This document shows positions 20,837 to 29,882 of a DNA stretch of 64,000 bases, piece after piece. Positions within the stretch are counted from its first letter, which is position 1; every line of letters starts with the position of its first letter. Source of the DNA: Phytopythium helicoides. Lineage: Eukaryota > Oomycota > Peronosporomycetes > Pythiales > Pythiaceae. The notes under the pieces were generated by a model that was not told the DNA's origin, did not search any database, and saw only the letters and a list, made by a program, of their open reading frames with translations. The position numbers and the translations under genes are program-made. The DNA lies in NCBI GenBank assembly GCA_024867545.1, contig JANFNE010000003.1, positions 62,001 through 126,000 on the forward strand, written 5' to 3'.

Positions 20837-23638
20837 TTAGGCGATGGCGACGTGCTTGAACCACCGGGCCTTGGCGCGGCGGTCGGACTGGAATAGGTGG
20901 ATGGTCTCCTCGAGCTGTTTGCCGAGCTGGGGGTCTCGTTTCGAGGTTGTCGAAGAGGTTGGTGGTGGTGGAAGTGGTGGCGTCCAATCTCGCCGTGGCC
21001 GACTCGGCGGTTTTGATTGACTGAGCTGACGAATGGAGCGTTCGTGCTCATTGTAATATGAGGAGGACAATCGGCTGGTTGCTTGTCGATACTGCCGAGA
21101 ACGAGCTGGATGGGGAGGAAGATCCCGCCCGCCTTGCTCCTCTGAAAGTGAATCCCATTGGTTCTCGCTTGGTACATTGGCAGCGAAGGGGTCGATATAT
21201 TCGTCGATAAACCTGACCTTCGCTTCCTCTTCAAACCCGCGAGCATCCCGCGAGTGCATGAGTTGCTCGAGCTGCTGGAATCGCTGGAGCTCCGTCTCGT
21301 GATCAAACTCGGCCCGCCACAGCGGTCCCCCGACTCCGAGCGCGGATGTCGGGGTCTCAAGTGTAGCGATTTTGCTTTCTTCCCGCAGCACTGCATCGCT
21401 TGCAGTCCATTCGTGAATTTGATCGATCGAGGAAAGACCCATCACGCGGCAACGAGCAGACTCGGCGTCCTCTTCTTCACGTCGCTTCTTCGCCTCTTTC
21501 GCCGCCTTTTCCTGTTCCAGCCTGATTGCTTCTTTCTCTTGCCGGGTCTTCAGCGCCGCTTCCTCCTCGGCCTCTTTGGCATCAATCGAGAGCACATGGC
21601 GCAGCTTGAGCATTGTAAGCTCCAGCTTCTCAACCACATCGCGCTGAATGATATCGCCAAAGACTCCGTCTACGACTGGTGTTGCTTGATCGTCAAGACT
21701 GTTGCCTTCCTCCCGGTCCAACTGCTCTTTAGTGATTGGGGTCTCTTGATGCTCGACAAAGTTCTGACGCAGCAAGTCTGCCTGTCGAGTTTCCCACCAT
21801 TCTTCATGAGGTTTATCTGCTTGCTCGACCGGGGTTGCAGCTGCTGCCGCCTCGATCGCCTGTATCTTTCGCTCGGTCTCGATCCGCAGCGCCAAGATTG
21901 CATCCGCAACAGATACTGGATCATTCTCTGCCGCAGGCTGAGCTTCTAGCTGTTTCTGCCTCTCCATCACCTCCATTTGGACAAGCACCTCGTCGATATC
22001 TGCTGAACACGTTAGCAACTTCCCATGCAGAGGCAGCAAGCGTAACACTTCCATCTCTTGCGCGCGCTTTTCATTGTCAGCGGCTAGTTTGGCGTCAGCC
22101 TCGGCCTTCTGCTTCTCTTCTTCTGCTTTCTTTTGTGCAGCAGTAGCATCCTCGATTGCTTTCAGCTCATCAGTCCGCTGTTTTGTAAAGTCGCCGAAGG
22201 CAAGATCCAGCTGCTCAACAATTCGCTGACTAGCGACAGGCATGTCGGCATCCGCAACACTCGTGATTGGGTTTTCTTTTGCCTCTTTTGCTGCTTTCTC
22301 TGAAGCTTCTGCCTCAGCTTGCTCTTGCTGTTTCCGCATCTTCTCGAATGGCTGGAGTGCCAACAGGAGCGCTTTGTCTATGGCGTCCGAAGCCTCACGA
22401 ATCTTAGCAGTCGTCTTTTCATTGATCTCAATCACGTTGGACTTGTCTTCGTGCGATTGCTTCTGAGGTGCTGATTCTTTCTTGTCCTTTTTCACCAGTT
22501 CTTGGCTCTTTCGGAAGCTTTCACTAAGCATATTAAGCTCCTTCACAACAGACCCATCATCTTCCTCGCTGCTACTGCCTTTAATGGTTGTACGTGGTCC
22601 ATAAGATCTGGCTTTCTGCTGTTTAGGAGATGCCAGCATGTCGAGTCGAAGCCGAAAAGAAGATCCCGCAGCCTCGGTGGGATTGTTTGCTGTCTTGGTT
22701 AGCTGGCTGTTATCTGACTTGAAGCGCGTGCTTTGCCGTAATACAGCGGTAATGTCATCGCTCGTCCATGATTTCATTGCTATCCTGGATACATCTCGTC
22801 CATCGGCTCGACGAGACTCGCTACTTTGCTTTTTCGTCGAAATGAGTTCGTGAAGTGCTTCCAAATCGTTATCAATCAACGAATCCAATGAACTTGGTGT
22901 GATTGTTGCTCGTTCAGACTCAGAAGAAGGAGGAGATAGCGAAGAGAGCAGTTCGTCATCGTCTGGTTCTTCGTCGCTATACACCATATCAGGTTTTCGA
23001 TGAGGGCTCCCACGAACTGGTGGCGGGGAGCGAGGTTTTGTCCGTGCGGGTGATGCGGGCATTCGAGGACGAGCTGGTGATTTGCGTTTGAGAGGAGAAG
23101 AGGATGCACCTCTTGGGTTTGTCTTTGAGAGTACCGTTTTGGGTTTGAGCAACAAGGATGGCTTAGTCCTTGGCAATTGAGTCAGCTTTGGCATGGGGGA
23201 AACCTCTTCTAGCTTGACTGTTTTGCTGCCTTCTTGTCGACGGAAGAATGCTCCATTAGATTGTGAGGCTTGCTTCATGTCGTTTCTCTTCCTCATTGGT
23301 TCTGTCGACTTTGCGTTTTGAGATGGACTCTCTGTATATCTCGGACTCCTTCCACTCATCATCAATTCCTTAGGTCGAGGCAGTGGCTGAATGGGTGAGA
23401 ACTCGATGGGAGACAAGGACGGTGAATCATCGTACGTAGATCCTTCATCGTCATCTCCAAAGCCACCGGCGTCGTCCCCATCGCTTCCACTCTCCTCACG
23501 GTTGCTTTCTTCATCAACCGACCGATTCACCGTTGCACTCGCACGGAACCGAGAAATGAGTGTGTCAATCGACGATGAAGAGCATGACAACGCTTCTGCC
23601 TCCTTCCGCGTTCTCGACATGTTTCGTATAGCCTTCAC
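20837..23638 (-). CDS. Large coiled-coil, disordered protein of unknown function
   Basis: 933 residues in one exon. The N-terminal third is Ser/Pro/Asp/Glu-rich and probably disordered, with basic SPLKRKSPARPRMPASPARTK-type SP motifs near residues 180-210. The central and C-terminal parts are rich in Glu, Lys, Ala and Gln (for example AAQKKAEEEKQKAEADAK and RLEQEKAAKEAKKRREEE), predicting long helices or coiled coils. The C-terminus is Arg/Pro-rich. I recognise no enzyme domain. It is divergent from the hydrolase gene at 23950 with 311 bases between starts. A fragment of a paralogue of residues about 102-195 lies at 34832-35074, again beside a paralogue of that hydrolase. The start at 23638 is followed closely by a second Met. 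Confidence 0.75.
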   Translation of the reverse strand: MKAIRNMSRTRKEAEALSCSSSSIDTLISRFRASATVNRSVDEESNREESGSDGDDAGGFGDDDEGSTYDDSPSLSPIEFSPIQPLPRPKELMMSGRSPRYTESPSQNAKSTEPMRKRNDMKQASQSNGAFFRRQEGSKTVKLEEVSPMPKLTQLPRTKPSLLLKPKTVLSKTNPRGASSSPLKRKSPARPRMPASPARTKPRSPPPVRGSPHRKPDMVYSDEEPDDDELLSSLSPPSSESERATITPSSLDSLIDNDLEALHELISTKKQSSESRRADGRDVSRIAMKSWTSDDITAVLRQSTRFKSDNSQLTKTANNPTEAAGSSFRLRLDMLASPKQQKARSYGPRTTIKGSSSEEDDGSVVKELNMLSESFRKSQELVKKDKKESAPQKQSHEDKSNVIEINEKTTAKIREASDAIDKALLLALQPFEKMRKQQEQAEAEASEKAAKEAKENPITSVADADMPVASQRIVEQLDLAFGDFTKQRTDELKAIEDATAAQKKAEEEKQKAEADAKLAADNEKRAQEMEVLRLLPLHGKLLTCSADIDEVLVQMEVMERQKQLEAQPAAENDPVSVADAILALRIETERKIQAIEAAAAATPVEQADKPHEEWWETRQADLLRQNFVEHQETPITKEQLDREEGNSLDDQATPVVDGVFGDIIQRDVVEKLELTMLKLRHVLSIDAKEAEEEAALKTRQEKEAIRLEQEKAAKEAKKRREEEDAESARCRVMGLSSIDQIHEWTASDAVLREESKIATLETPTSALGVGGPLWRAEFDHETELQRFQQLEQLMHSRDARGFEEEAKVRFIDEYIDPFAANVPSENQWDSLSEEQGGRDLPPHPARSRQYRQATSRLSSSYYNEHERSIRQLSQSKPPSRPRRDWTPPLPPPPTSSTTSKRDPQLGKQLEETIHLFQSDRRAKARWFKHVAIA

Positions 23639-23949
23639 GGCTCGTCCTCGCTTGCTGAAGAGTCAGTCAGCTATTTCCACGAGGTGAAGTCCGTCCGTTA
23701 CCACTCATCATTGCACATGCCAATTCGTTGGTGGCATGCCTCGTGTCTTGTTGGTTCCATCAACGCAGCCATGAGCTTCGCCATAGCGGTTGATGCATGA
23801 ACGTGAGATCCCCATGGGGAGCAAATGACTTGCAAAACGTATGTGCAAGGATATCCGCGTCGCGTCGCATGCCAACATGACACCGTTGCTTCTAGCGTCG
23901 CCACTTGCCGACTTGCGCGGACGTGGAAGGTTAGAATAGCAGCAGTAGC

Positions 23950-26001
23950 ATGGACGATCCTGTGGCCAAGAAGCCCGAGACACAAGGTGATGGCGTCGCC
24001 AAGCGCGAACGCCGAGTCGGCATCGTGCTTTTGGTAGTGGCAGCTGGGGTTATCGCTTTCTATGCGATTATCTTTGCGCATTGGAAAGCAAGTCAAGCGG
24101 AGTTTCGATCGAGACGGATCCACCAGCTACAGCAATGGCACAAGCTTATCCTGGACACCAATGGGAAGGTGGCTGTCACGGGATTCAGCACCAATGTCAA
24201 TGGCGACTTCATGAACTTCAACGGCGAGATCTCTGTGCCAGTTGATGCTGACAAAGGACAAGACGCGCTCTCACGCATCAACGGTATATTCGAAGCTCGA
24301 CTCAGTCTAAATCAACGAAACCAGCTCAAGCGCGAATGGCAGCCGCATCGCTACTCGTTCTACATCGCGATGACGAATGGATCTGCATACATGTGGAAGA
24401 GCGTGTTCACACACGCGGGACGCGAGTACTTTGTCAGCGAATCGTGTGTGACGCGAAAGCAGGTGCCGCCATATGTCCAAGAGATCGCGACAGCGTTCTT
24501 GACTCCAGATCCGAAGCTTCCCGTCAACGCCTCCATTCAACTTGTGGACGAGTCAAATGAAGACACCGGCAGCGATGGCGATTCTTCGACTACTGAGGCA
24601 AACCGATCGTCTGCTACTCAATCGAGCCCTACATGGCTGATCACTGGCGGAGATTCTCTCAAGCATTTGGCAATCCGACTTCAACTCGCTGGTGACGAGG
24701 ATTCTTTCGATCTTAGCAATGTGTCGACTCCGTCGACGATGCTAGCTGGCCGAGAGCGCGCGCTCCAAAAGTGCCACCCGCTGTTTGAGTCGGCCGAGTC
24801 CGATCAGCAGACAGCTGATAAAGGAGAGGATGATGATCAAAGGAGAACAAACGATCCAAATATTCCCATTCCGCTCCGTCGCTGGATCGAGACCAGCTTT
24901 CTCTCATTGCCACACGAGCACAAACGCCGGCTCAACGCTGACTCGGATCAAACAGGAGGCGGAGCTGGTGTCAGTGATCCCGACGTCACCCAGTTCATGA
25001 AGTCGATTCTTGGCGAAGAAATTGGCGCGACCGAAGATGATGTCGTCAGAGATTCTCCATTCGGCCCTGTCGTGAACTCGACCACGTGCGCGAATGGTCC
25101 CAAGAAGTGTTTGTTCGTGCACGGCATCGGTGTCCACCGCGATATCGGACTCGAGAGCAACTTCACGGGGTATTGGGGGAACCAAGTCATGTTGGCACTG
25201 CCGTGCTGCTCCGAGCTCAAGTTCACGCACTTCAACACGGTCGACCGTCCATGGTATAGCCCAACTCTCGCGCGTGCTACATGTGCCGCGGCATTTGCTG
25301 TTGCGACGAACTCGACGTTCCGTTTTCCGACCGAAGACGCGACCACCAATAACAGCAACAACAACAGTGATCATCGCGAACCTCTATTGGATCTGGTGAT
25401 TGTCTCGCATTCGTCCGGAGTGATGAACGTCGCGTCCATGCTCATGCACGGCTTCTGCTCGCTCGACCACAACTCGTCGATGTGGATCGCCATCGAGGGC
25501 CCGATCCTCGGATCGCAGACTGCCAACCACGTAATGGAGGACTGCAACAAGCCCGAGTCGGACTGGGACGCCACGGTCAAGACGGTGCTGTCAACGTTTG
25601 ACCTGTGTCCAGTCAAGAAGTCGACGGCGTCGTTCGTGCGCAACGGCACCGCGGTAGCAGGTCCGTGTCTCGATGAGCTCTACAAGCGCGTGGCGAGCAC
25701 GTTCCGCGCGAATGTGAACGCGAGTCTGTGTGGTGTGAGTCCCGAGGGGATCTCGTCGTCCGACTCTCCGTACTACGAGGCTATGTCGGCGTATTCGGAC
25801 CACGAAGATCCCGACGAGAACGACGGCGCCGTGAGTTTCACGAGCTGCCGCGGCGGGTTTCCACCCGACAAGTACGAGCCGACGTACACCTCGTCATTCT
25901 ACAAGGCCGATCTGAACCACGCGGACGGGCGTCTGGTGCACGGCGACGGGTGGAGCAAGTCGCAGCAGCCGATTCGCTGGCTGCAGCGTCTGCTGGCGTA
26001 G
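23950..26001 (+). CDS. Membrane-anchored lipase-like alpha/beta hydrolase
   Basis: 683 residues, single exon. A cytosolic basic leader precedes one membrane helix (about residues 24-45, IVLLVVAAGVIAFYAIIFA), so this is a type II membrane protein with a large lumenal or extracellular part. The C-terminal half looks like an alpha/beta hydrolase: LFVHGIG is an oxyanion-loop strand and LDLVIVSHSSGVMN contains a nucleophile-elbow-like SHSSG. WIAIEGPILGSQ may carry further structural elements. Many Asn-x-Ser/Thr sites fit a secreted face. I cannot place the catalytic Asp/His with confidence (candidates include the GRLVHGDGW region near the end). It shares a 311-base divergent promoter with the coiled-coil gene. 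A broken paralogue lies at 34520-36085. Confidence 0.8.
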   Translation: MDDPVAKKPETQGDGVAKRERRVGIVLLVVAAGVIAFYAIIFAHWKASQAEFRSRRIHQLQQWHKLILDTNGKVAVTGFSTNVNGDFMNFNGEISVPVDADKGQDALSRINGIFEARLSLNQRNQLKREWQPHRYSFYIAMTNGSAYMWKSVFTHAGREYFVSESCVTRKQVPPYVQEIATAFLTPDPKLPVNASIQLVDESNEDTGSDGDSSTTEANRSSATQSSPTWLITGGDSLKHLAIRLQLAGDEDSFDLSNVSTPSTMLAGRERALQKCHPLFESAESDQQTADKGEDDDQRRTNDPNIPIPLRRWIETSFLSLPHEHKRRLNADSDQTGGGAGVSDPDVTQFMKSILGEEIGATEDDVVRDSPFGPVVNSTTCANGPKKCLFVHGIGVHRDIGLESNFTGYWGNQVMLALPCCSELKFTHFNTVDRPWYSPTLARATCAAAFAVATNSTFRFPTEDATTNNSNNNSDHREPLLDLVIVSHSSGVMNVASMLMHGFCSLDHNSSMWIAIEGPILGSQTANHVMEDCNKPESDWDATVKTVLSTFDLCPVKKSTASFVRNGTAVAGPCLDELYKRVASTFRANVNASLCGVSPEGISSSDSPYYEAMSAYSDHEDPDENDGAVSFTSCRGGFPPDKYEPTYTSSFYKADLNHADGRLVHGDGWSKSQQPIRWLQRLLA

Positions 26002-26719
26002 TCAAGGTATCAGGACGGACGAGAAGGTCAATCAACAATTTGAGGATGATGAGATGTTGGGATCGGCGAAGAATACGAAAGTTCTCGGCCTTCCGTTCTT
26101 TCTTCATTCAGCGGCGTCCAGTTTCCGTGTGGCCGGTCGGAGGGTGTGAATCACCTTGAAGTGCTGGTCCTGCTGGCCTCAATGAGAGCGGCGCCCGTCC
26201 TCGCTCCGGCTTCACGATGCACGCGCCAAGGAATGCCGGTATGTCCGCGAAGGGTGTTGGTTGCTCGTGTATCGTTTGCTGGAAGGCATGACCGCACTTG
26301 CGCTTTTTCGCTCGCCCTGCTCAACGCGCTTGGCTCAGCAATGTCGTGCGCTTACGACCGTCTTCACAACGCCACCATGAGGAAGGACTCAGACTCTTCG
26401 CAGCGAGAGAACACCGCACCAACCAAGCGTCGGCCTGTCGAACGATTCGCGTGAGGTCTCGAGATCGCCTGTGCCATGAGCGAGCGCTCGAGGGCTGCAG
26501 GAGCAAGTGCAGGCGAAACTGCCCCCCTGACCATCGAGGACAAAATGCGCGAGCTGAGCTGGAGTCCGGCTACACGAGCGAGAGGCTCCAACAAGAAGCG
26601 GCGTTGGGCGTGGCTACTCAAGAAGGAATGAGCCGATGGTAGTGAGGGTCCTCCGTATAATCCTGCAAGCTCAGTATCACGTTGAAGGATCATCACTCCT
26701 CTGGTATTTAAAGTGGTAG

Positions 26720-27295
26720 GTGGTACGAGGATCATGCCAAAACGACTTGACGAGCGCAGGTGAAGCCCGCGTACGTGGCGCACCCATCGGTGGCGACTCG
26801 ACTTGCCGCTGGATTCCAGTAGCTCTCCAAAATTTTTTCGTCGTTCATGAGCCAGAAGTAACTGCTGGATTCTGTCTGCTTCCAAAAAGAGAAAATCTCA
26901 GAACCCTTGTGCGATCCAGTCCAGTGGCCCCTATGGCGAACATCGTCACTGGGGATCGACCGCACATGCTGTGCAGCTCGAGAGGCCATTCTCAATTTCT
27001 TCCTCTCAAGCAACGAGCGATGGAGTGGGCGTTCGTACCGTTCGACGCGTTCTACAGCGTCTCTGTGCAGATTGACCAGGCGCACTACGACCGTCAAGAG
27101 CGTCGACGCCGGCACCAGGAGCTCCAACCGAGCACGCTCGACCACATCCGCCGCCAGCTCAGCCAGTGGGTCGAGAACGTCACCATAGCCGCCAAAGGCA
27201 GCAAAAACCAGTCCACCGTCAACAACGAGAAGCGCCAGCTCGAGGGAAAGCTGCGCGACGCCAAGCCGCGAAGGCGATGGCTAATTTTGAAGTGA
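26720..27295 (+). CDS. Hypothetical open frame, 191 codons
   Basis: The C-terminal 90 residues, from MEWAFVPFDAFYSVSVQID on, have a balanced composition with an Arg-rich helix (YDRQERRRRHQEL) and a long polar helix, which looks coding. The N-terminal part is less convincing and the true start may be the ATG at 27020. Not recognised; could be a gene fragment. Confidence 0.3.
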   Translation: MVRGSCQNDLTSAGEARVRGAPIGGDSTCRWIPVALQNFFVVHEPEVTAGFCLLPKRENLRTLVRSSPVAPMANIVTGDRPHMLCSSRGHSQFLPLKQRAMEWAFVPFDAFYSVSVQIDQAHYDRQERRRRHQELQPSTLDHIRRQLSQWVENVTIAAKGSKNQSTVNNEKRQLEGKLRDAKPRRRWLILK

Positions 27296-28269
27296 GGTAG
27301 TCAGTCTAGAAGCGTGGCCATCCAACGGTAGAGAGCCTGCAGTCATCCCGACCGAGCGACTGCCTTCGATGTCGCCTCGGAAGATCGGAATACAGTATAG
27401 ACATGATGTATACACTAAAGTCAGGCGTCGTGACGCCGGTGTCCCTCCTTCCCATGTTTTCTCCATCTTGAAACGTCTGTGCTCGATCCCTGGAGGCGCA
27501 GCCATGCAACTCCCGAGCTTCACCTTTGTCGCTCTAAGAAGATTCGGCTGTCAATGGTGCTCCCGAAGGAGTCGTCACGCCCCTCTCTCAAGGTCGGAGC
27601 CACCCAAACCAGCTCGCTGTGTCGCTGGAAACCCCAAGTCGACATGCGAGTAGTTGGGCTGAGGATTGGTAAACATATTGAAAACGAGGTTGGGAAGCAC
27701 ATTGAGCCGCGAAATGTAGTCGATGGCGTACGCCAGACCGCGTCCTCAGCGGAGAGCATGGTGGACCTTGCGTTTGAATCCACGACGCTACTAATGAGCT
27801 CCCAGCAAGTCTTCAACGCGACCGAGGAACCCAGCGAGTCACCAATACAATCTTCATGACGCACAGTTCCTTGCTGGGTTCCTGGTACTCCATGCTAGGC
27901 GTGTCATGCAGAGACTATCGCTTGGAGCTCATGTCGTAAGATACGACGTTGGAAACCAAGATCGCACTAGCGACAAGATGGCTACACCAAGTCAGGCGTC
28001 ATGCGACGAGTTGATGATGCGACGAGGTGTTGACGCCGATGTCCGTCCTTTCCCGTTTATGACGCTACTGGTGTGTCGCACATCACATCCCCGTGCTGAC
28101 GGAATCCATCCCTCTCTCTGATTGGCCAAAACCTCGCTCCTCTTATCCTGATTCGTCGAACTCCATGTCGCCGTAAGCACACTTTCCGCCAATCGCATCG
28201 ATCCAAATCGAGCAGCTCCGATCCAACCCCCTTCATCTACGTCATTCCGGAATCCGCCGACTCCCAAGC

Positions 28270-28300
28270 AGATCTCCAGCTCCAGCTCCAGCTCCAGCTC
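28270..28300. repeat. AGCTCC hexamer repeat in the leader
   Basis: About four copies of the hexamer AGCTCC immediately upstream of the glutathione reductase ATG, in its 5' UTR. Probably a simple repeat. Confidence 0.8.
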
Positions 28301-28320
28301 TTCCTAACCAACAACAGACC

Positions 28321-29790
28321 ATGAGCACCGACGTGACGTACGACTACGTGGTGCTGGGCGGCGGTAGCGGTGGCGTGGCGTCTGCGCGGCGCGCAGCTAG
28401 CCACGGCGCCAAGGTGCTGCTGGTGGAGCGCGGCCGCAAGAACGACGGCATGGGCCTCGGCGGCACGTGCGTCAACTACGGCTGCGTGCCCAAGAAGGTC
28501 ATGTTCAACGCGGCGGCGCACGTCGAGCACCTGCACCGCGCGGCCGACTACTCGATCACGTCGGCCGGCGAGTTCAAGTTCGGAGACTTTGACTGGGCCA
28601 ACATGAAGACCAAGCGCGACGCCTACATCGCACGCCTCAACGGCATTTACGAGCGCAACCTTGGAAACGCCGGCATTGACTTCGTCGAGGGCGTCGCGCG
28701 CGTCGTCGCCGCCAACCAGCTTGAGGTCGACGGAAAGGTCTACACGGGCAAGAACTTGCTCCTCGCCCCCGGTGGCGTGCCCTCGCTGCCCAACATCCCC
28801 GGCATCGAGCACGTCATTGACAGCGACGGATTCTTCAAGCTCGAGCAGCAGCCCAAGAAGGTGGCCGTCGTCGGCGCCGGCTACATTGCCGTCGAGATCG
28901 CCGGCATCTTCAACGTGCTCAAGAGCGAGACGTTCCTCTACTGCCGCTTCGACCAGGTGCTGCGCCAGTTCGACCCCATTGTCCGCGACCTCGTCAACGA
29001 GGAGATGGACAAGGCTGGTGTCAACTTCGTGCGCAACAGCCGCATCGAGCGCATCGACAAGACGGAGGACGGCAAGCTGCAGATCACGGCCACGGTCAAC
29101 GGCACCGACAAGGTCGTTGAGTCGGGCTTCGACGTCGTGCTCTACGCCATCGGCCGCGAGCCGCGCACCAAGGGCCTCGGCCTCGAGGAGATTGGTGTCA
29201 AGCTCAACGAGGAGGGCTTCATCGTCGTCGACGCCCAGGAGAACACGACCGTGCCGGGAGTGCATGCCATCGGTGACGCCACGATCACGGGCTGGGAGCT
29301 CACGCCCGTGGCCATCGCTGCCGGCCGCCGCCTGAGTGACCGCCTCTTCGGTGGCGAGCCCGACGCGTGCCTGCACTACCACCAGATCCCGACGGTGGTC
29401 TTCAGCCACCCGCCGCTCGGCACGATCGGCTACACGGAGCCCGAGGCCGTGGCCAAGTTCGGCGCCGACAAGGTCAAGGTGTACACGAGCAAGTTCGTGA
29501 ACCTGCTGCACTCGATGGCCGACCCGGACCGCAAGGGCAAGACGGCCATGAAGCTCGTCACGGTCGGTGAGAAGGAGACAGTCGTGGGCGTGCACGTCGC
29601 CGGCGAGGGTGCCGACGAGATGATCCAGGGCTTCGGTGTGGCCGTCAAGATGGGCGCCACCAAGGCCGACTTCGACAACATCGTGGCTATCCACCCGACC
29701 GCCGCCGAGGAGCTTGTGACGATGGCGCCGTGGGGCATGATCAAGGACAAGATTGTGCTGCCGGCCACGCCCAAGGAGCCGTCGGTCTAG
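28321..29790 (+). CDS. GSR: Glutathione reductase (NADPH)
   Basis: 489 residues in a single exon. It reduces glutathione disulfide to glutathione with NADPH. The FAD-binding motif is [16 protein letters not shown] (about residues 11-26), the redox-active disulfide is in [13 protein letters not shown] (about 47-59). The NADPH-binding fold is [15 protein letters not shown] (about 181-195), and the second FAD motif is VHAIGDAT. The C-terminal dimer interface carries the catalytic HPTAAEE (about 459-465). An Arg in the [12 protein letters not shown] stretch supports NADPH rather than NADH. Length matches the family. No obvious targeting peptide, so cytosolic. It converges on the GH16 gene with only 92 bases between stops. 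The minus-strand 537-codon frame is antisense. Confidence 0.95.
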   Translation: MSTDVTYDYVVLGGGSGGVASARRAASHGAKVLLVERGRKNDGMGLGGTCVNYGCVPKKVMFNAAAHVEHLHRAADYSITSAGEFKFGDFDWANMKTKRDAYIARLNGIYERNLGNAGIDFVEGVARVVAANQLEVDGKVYTGKNLLLAPGGVPSLPNIPGIEHVIDSDGFFKLEQQPKKVAVVGAGYIAVEIAGIFNVLKSETFLYCRFDQVLRQFDPIVRDLVNEEMDKAGVNFVRNSRIERIDKTEDGKLQITATVNGTDKVVESGFDVVLYAIGREPRTKGLGLEEIGVKLNEEGFIVVDAQENTTVPGVHAIGDATITGWELTPVAIAAGRRLSDRLFGGEPDACLHYHQIPTVVFSHPPLGTIGYTEPEAVAKFGADKVKVYTSKFVNLLHSMADPDRKGKTAMKLVTVGEKETVVGVHVAGEGADEMIQGFGVAVKMGATKADFDNIVAIHPTAAEELVTMAPWGMIKDKIVLPATPKEPSV

Positions 29791-29882
29791 ACTATGAGCC
29801 TCCTCCTTATCAGAGCCAACAGCTAGCTCCCAACCAATACACGTAGGCATTTGATACTCTCATTTGGTTCCACCAGGAAATC

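Larger units (their letters stand above)
26002..28320. other. Intergenic region, no recognised gene
   Basis: 2.3 kb between the hydrolase and glutathione reductase genes. Small frames near 26146-26631 encode basic, charged peptides (for example KKRRWAWLLKKE) that may be remnants. A diverged direct repeat is visible: the GTCAGGCGTC..TGACGCC..TGTCC..CCTT..CCC block near 27420-27455 recurs near 27990-28060. Nothing can be assigned. Confidence 0.4.

Noticed and set aside
28237..29850. 537-codon minus-strand frame across glutathione reductase
   Set aside because: It is antisense to a clear enzyme gene, has Val/Leu/Asp/Ala/His-biased composition and no motif; GC-rich third positions create such shadows.
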